A stretch of 64,000 nucleotides of DNA from an uncultured Cellulophaga sp. (GTDB lineage Bacteria > Bacteroidota > Bacteroidia > Flavobacteriales > Flavobacteriaceae): positions 124,001-188,000 of the forward strand of contig CANMEI010000002.1 in NCBI GenBank assembly GCA_947496695.1, written 5' to 3'. The position numbers were made by a program, and so were the translations under genes. Positions 61,725 to 64,000 of this stretch are shown in pieces; within the stretch, counting starts at the first letter, position 1; every line of letters starts with the position of its first letter. The notes beneath the pieces are model-generated. The model had not been told where the DNA came from. It saw only the letters and a list, made by a program, of their open reading frames with translations, and did no database searches.

Positions 61725-62525
61725 ATGAAAGTAGCAATAATAGGAACCGGGAATTTAGGATTAGCTATCGCCAAAGGAATTTTAAATTCTAACGGCGCTA
61801 CAAGCATGTATTTAACAAAACGTAATACAGCCGAAATTTCTAACTATGAAAAATACGGAAATGTAACCGTTACTTCTGATAATAGAGAAGCGGTAGAAAA
61901 GTCTGATATTTTAATATTTGCTGTTCAACCAGCTCAATTTGAACAAATTCTTACAGATGTAAAAGATTTGTTGAATGAAAAACACGTGATAATTTCAACC
62001 ATTACAGGTGTTGTTATTTCTCAAATTGAAGCAATCATAGGTCCTGATCATAATATTATACGCAGTATGCCAAATACAGCAATATCTGTTGGTAAATCTA
62101 TGACGTGTATTTGTAGTAATGAAAAAGCCAAAAAACGTATTGAATTAGCCAAAGCTATTTTTAATCGTATGGGACATTCCATGGAAATTCCTGAATCTCA
62201 AATGCAAGCCGCTACAGTTATTTGTGCTAGTGGCGTTGCTTTCTGGATGCGCTTAATACGAGCTACTACACAAGGTGCAATACAATTAGGTTTTGATGCT
62301 AAAGAAGCTCAAGAATTAGCCATGCACACTTGTAATGGTGCAGCAGGTTTATTAATAGAATCTGGCAACCATCCTGAAGCAGAAATAGATAGAGTAACCA
62401 CACCTAAAGGATGTACAATACAAGGTTTAAATGAAATGGAACACCAAGGGTTAAGTTCATCATTAATACAAGGTATTGTAGCATCTTATGAAAAAATAAG
62501 TGAAATTAAAAAAGGGGAATTGTAA
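61725..62525 (+). CDS. proC: Pyrroline-5-carboxylate reductase
   Basis: Reduces pyrroline-5-carboxylate to proline. The ATG at 61725 gives 266 residues starting MKVAIIGTGNLGLAIAKG, the NAD(P) motif; an upstream GTG at 61701 adds eight unlikely residues. Conserved core: IFAVQPAQFEQIL, IRSMPNTAISVGKSMT and the ATTQGAIQLG...CNGAAGLLIESG C-terminus. Inserted in the arginine operon after argC, with proA beginning downstream of argD, so proline and arginine routes are co-transcribed. Its stop overlaps argD by one base. Confidence 0.94.
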   Translation: MKVAIIGTGNLGLAIAKGILNSNGATSMYLTKRNTAEISNYEKYGNVTVTSDNREAVEKSDILIFAVQPAQFEQILTDVKDLLNEKHVIISTITGVVISQIEAIIGPDHNIIRSMPNTAISVGKSMTCICSNEKAKKRIELAKAIFNRMGHSMEIPESQMQAATVICASGVAFWMRLIRATTQGAIQLGFDAKEAQELAMHTCNGAAGLLIESGNHPEAEIDRVTTPKGCTIQGLNEMEHQGLSSSLIQGIVASYEKISEIKKGEL

Positions 62526-63652
62526 TGAAATTATTTGATGTATATCCACTTTATGATGTAACACCAGTAAGTGCAAAAGGTATTGTTGTTACAGATAATA
62601 AAGGGCAAGAGTATTTAGATTTTTATGGTGGTCATGCTGTAATTTCTATTGGGCATTCTCATCCTCATTATGTAAAAAAACTAGAAGATCAATTACATAA
62701 AATAGGCTTTTATAGTAATGCGGTACAAAATCCTTTACAAGTTGATTTAGCTACTAAATTAGGAGCTTTATCTAACTGTGATAATTACAATTTATTTTTA
62801 TGTAGCTCAGGTGCCGAAGCAAATGAAAATGCTTTAAAACTAGCATCATTTGTAACAGAAAAATCAAGAGTTATTGCGTTTAACAATGGTTTTCATGGCA
62901 GAACATCTGCTGCTGTAGCTGTTACTGATAATGAAAAAATAAATGCTCCTATCAACAAACAGCAAAAAGTAACTTTTTTAGCTTTTAATGATTTAGCATC
63001 ATTCACTACTGAAATAAAAAAAGGAGATGTTTGTGCTGTAATCCTTGAAGCAATACAGGGTGTTGGTGGTTTAGATGAACCTGCTACAGATTTTTATCAA
63101 AATATCGCAAAGCTTTGTAAAGAAAATAATGTAATGCTTATTGCTGATGAAGTACAATGTGGTTTTGGGAGAAGTGGAAAATTCTTTGGTTTTCAACATC
63201 ACAATATACAACCAGACATTATAAGTATTGCTAAAGGCATGGGAAATGGTTTTCCTGTAGGAGGCGTACTTATTCATGATAGTATTGAAGCTAAATATGG
63301 TATGCTAGGTACTACTTTTGGTGGTAATCATTTAGCATGTGCTGCATCAATAGCTGTTTTAGAAGTTATTGAGAAAGATAATTTAATTGAAAATGCTGCA
63401 ACCTTAGGTGAGTATTTTAAAGCTTGTGCTTCTACAATTCCTGAAGTTAAAAAAGTAAAAGGCAGGGGGTTAATGTTGGGCTTAGAGTTTGATTTTGAAG
63501 TTGCTGATTTACGCAAAAAATTAATACATAACCAACATATGTTTACCGGTGGTGCAATGAACAAAAATTTACTAAGAATTTTACCTGCATTAAATATTAC
63601 AAAAGAAGATATTGATACATTTTTCAACGCTCTTAAAGAAGAACTAAAGTGA
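62525..63652 (+). CDS. argD: N-acetylornithine (or succinylornithine) aminotransferase
   Basis: PLP-dependent class III aminotransferase of 375 residues that transfers an amino group between N-acylornithine semialdehyde and glutamate. Motifs: YGGHAVISIGHSHPHYV, CSSGAEANENALKLA, GFHGRTSAAVAVT, LIADEVQCGFGRSGKFF, and PDIISIAKGMGNGFPVGG with the PLP lysine. In Bacteroidota the substrate may be the succinyl form. It is coupled to proC and overlaps proA by four bases. Confidence 0.94.
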   Translation: MKLFDVYPLYDVTPVSAKGIVVTDNKGQEYLDFYGGHAVISIGHSHPHYVKKLEDQLHKIGFYSNAVQNPLQVDLATKLGALSNCDNYNLFLCSSGAEANENALKLASFVTEKSRVIAFNNGFHGRTSAAVAVTDNEKINAPINKQQKVTFLAFNDLASFTTEIKKGDVCAVILEAIQGVGGLDEPATDFYQNIAKLCKENNVMLIADEVQCGFGRSGKFFGFQHHNIQPDIISIAKGMGNGFPVGGVLIHDSIEAKYGMLGTTFGGNHLACAASIAVLEVIEKDNLIENAATLGEYFKACASTIPEVKKVKGRGLMLGLEFDFEVADLRKKLIHNQHMFTGGAMNKNLLRILPALNITKEDIDTFFNALKEELK

Positions 63653-64000
63653 GTTTAATACTAAACATAGAACAACGAAATAAGGTTTTAAATACAATGG
63701 CTGCCTTAGTGGCAGTGAAAAAGTCGACCATTTTAGCAGCTAATAAAATAGATTTAGAAGCGTATTCTGGTGATGATTTAGCAATGGCTGATCGTTTAAA
63801 AGTTGACGATGATAAAGTTAAAGGAATGATTTTATCATTACAGCAATTGGCTAGTCAAAAAGATCCATTGGGTGTAGAGCGTTTTGCTTTTGAACATGAA
63901 AACGGAATTAAAGTAAGTAACAAAACAGCACCATTTGGTACAGTATGTATTATATATGAATCAAGACCCGATGTAACCATTGAAGCTGCTGGTATTGCTT
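63649..64000 (+). CDS. proA: Glutamate-5-semialdehyde dehydrogenase, N-terminal part
   Basis: Starts with GTG at 63649, overlapping the argD stop by four bases, and continues open beyond the window end (117 residues seen). The N-terminus has the expected Lys/Asn-rich ALDH-like region and the segment APFGTVCIIYESRPDVTIEAAGIA, which is the ProA/gamma-glutamyl phosphate reductase signature. It is expected to be followed by proB and further arg genes. The product reduces glutamyl-5-phosphate for proline; the link with argC and argD fits joint control of the two pathways. Confidence 0.88.
   Translation, partial: MSLILNIEQRNKVLNTMAALVAVKKSTILAANKIDLEAYSGDDLAMADRLKVDDDKVKGMILSLQQLASQKDPLGVERFAFEHENGIKVSNKTAPFGTVCIIYESRPDVTIEAAGIA

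Overview
The window is a stretch of chromosome from a low-GC (roughly 30% by eye) member of the Bacteroidota, almost certainly the family Flavobacteriaceae. The reasons are the gene repertoire (TonB-dependent receptor with a carboxypeptidase-like N-terminal domain, mevalonate-pathway genes, a GYDIA-type GHMP kinase, Bacteroidota-style arg/pro operon), the absence of strong Shine-Dalgarno sequences, and repeated promoters of the Bacteroidota type (TTG or TTTG, 18-20 bases, TAnnTTTG). No insertion sequence, prophage, CRISPR array or other mobile element was seen. Most genes are ordinary housekeeping genes packed into short operons.

Layout. 1-2900: end of a TPR protein, secG, groES, groEL. 3056-4899: a diverged PiT-like membrane protein and a two-domain universal stress protein. 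4964-11268, minus strand: a copper-handling block with a small periplasmic HMA protein, a TonB-dependent receptor, a Cu+ P-type ATPase, an AraC regulator carrying its own HMA domain, and a small Cys/His-containing membrane-anchored protein. 11403-19190: GAF protein, purH, then the cell-shape operon mreB-mreC-mreD-pbp2-rodA. 19187-24572: secreted nuclease, SelO-like AMPylase, membrane-bound XRE regulator, tail-specific protease. 24746-29643: surE, small membrane protein, lpxB, NlpC/P60 lipoprotein, comEC. 29640-35592: POT peptide transporter, DPP-IV-type peptidase, HMG-CoA reductase and GHMP kinase. 35666-42473, minus strand: PpiD-like chaperone, CorC-like protein, small membrane protein, lptC, TPR protein, coaX. 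42576: tRNA-Phe. 42789-46259: rhodanese, TIGR04282, purine nucleoside phosphorylase, DUF547 and TIGR04283, a set known as the companions of arsenosugar biosynthesis. 46262-51502, minus strand: amidase, catalytically dead amidase paralogue, Omp85-like barrel, GH113-like lipoprotein, outer-membrane barrel. 51688-58641: FAD oxidoreductase, polyferredoxin-like membrane protein, YwqK/MORN protein and three glycosyltransferases. 58707-64000: an arginine leader peptide followed by GNAT, argG, argC, proC, argD and the start of proA.

The most interesting signals are regulatory. (1) A 28-codon leader ORF with three consecutive Arg codons next to its stop lies just downstream of a good promoter and just ahead of the arginine operon, with mutually exclusive RNA pairings: a candidate ribosome-sensing arginine attenuator. 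(2) A perfect 17-bp hairpin followed by eight U residues lies inside codons 10-23 of lptC, so a terminator-like element is embedded in the signal-peptide coding sequence of an LPS-export gene. (3) Sigma-54-like -24/-12 elements precede the tail-specific protease and the TPR-lptC operon, with a weaker one before groES, suggesting an envelope/protein-quality regulon. Protein-level oddities include the HMA-AraC fusion, the pseudo-amidase beside an intact amidase, and a glycan/redox gene block of unknown product.
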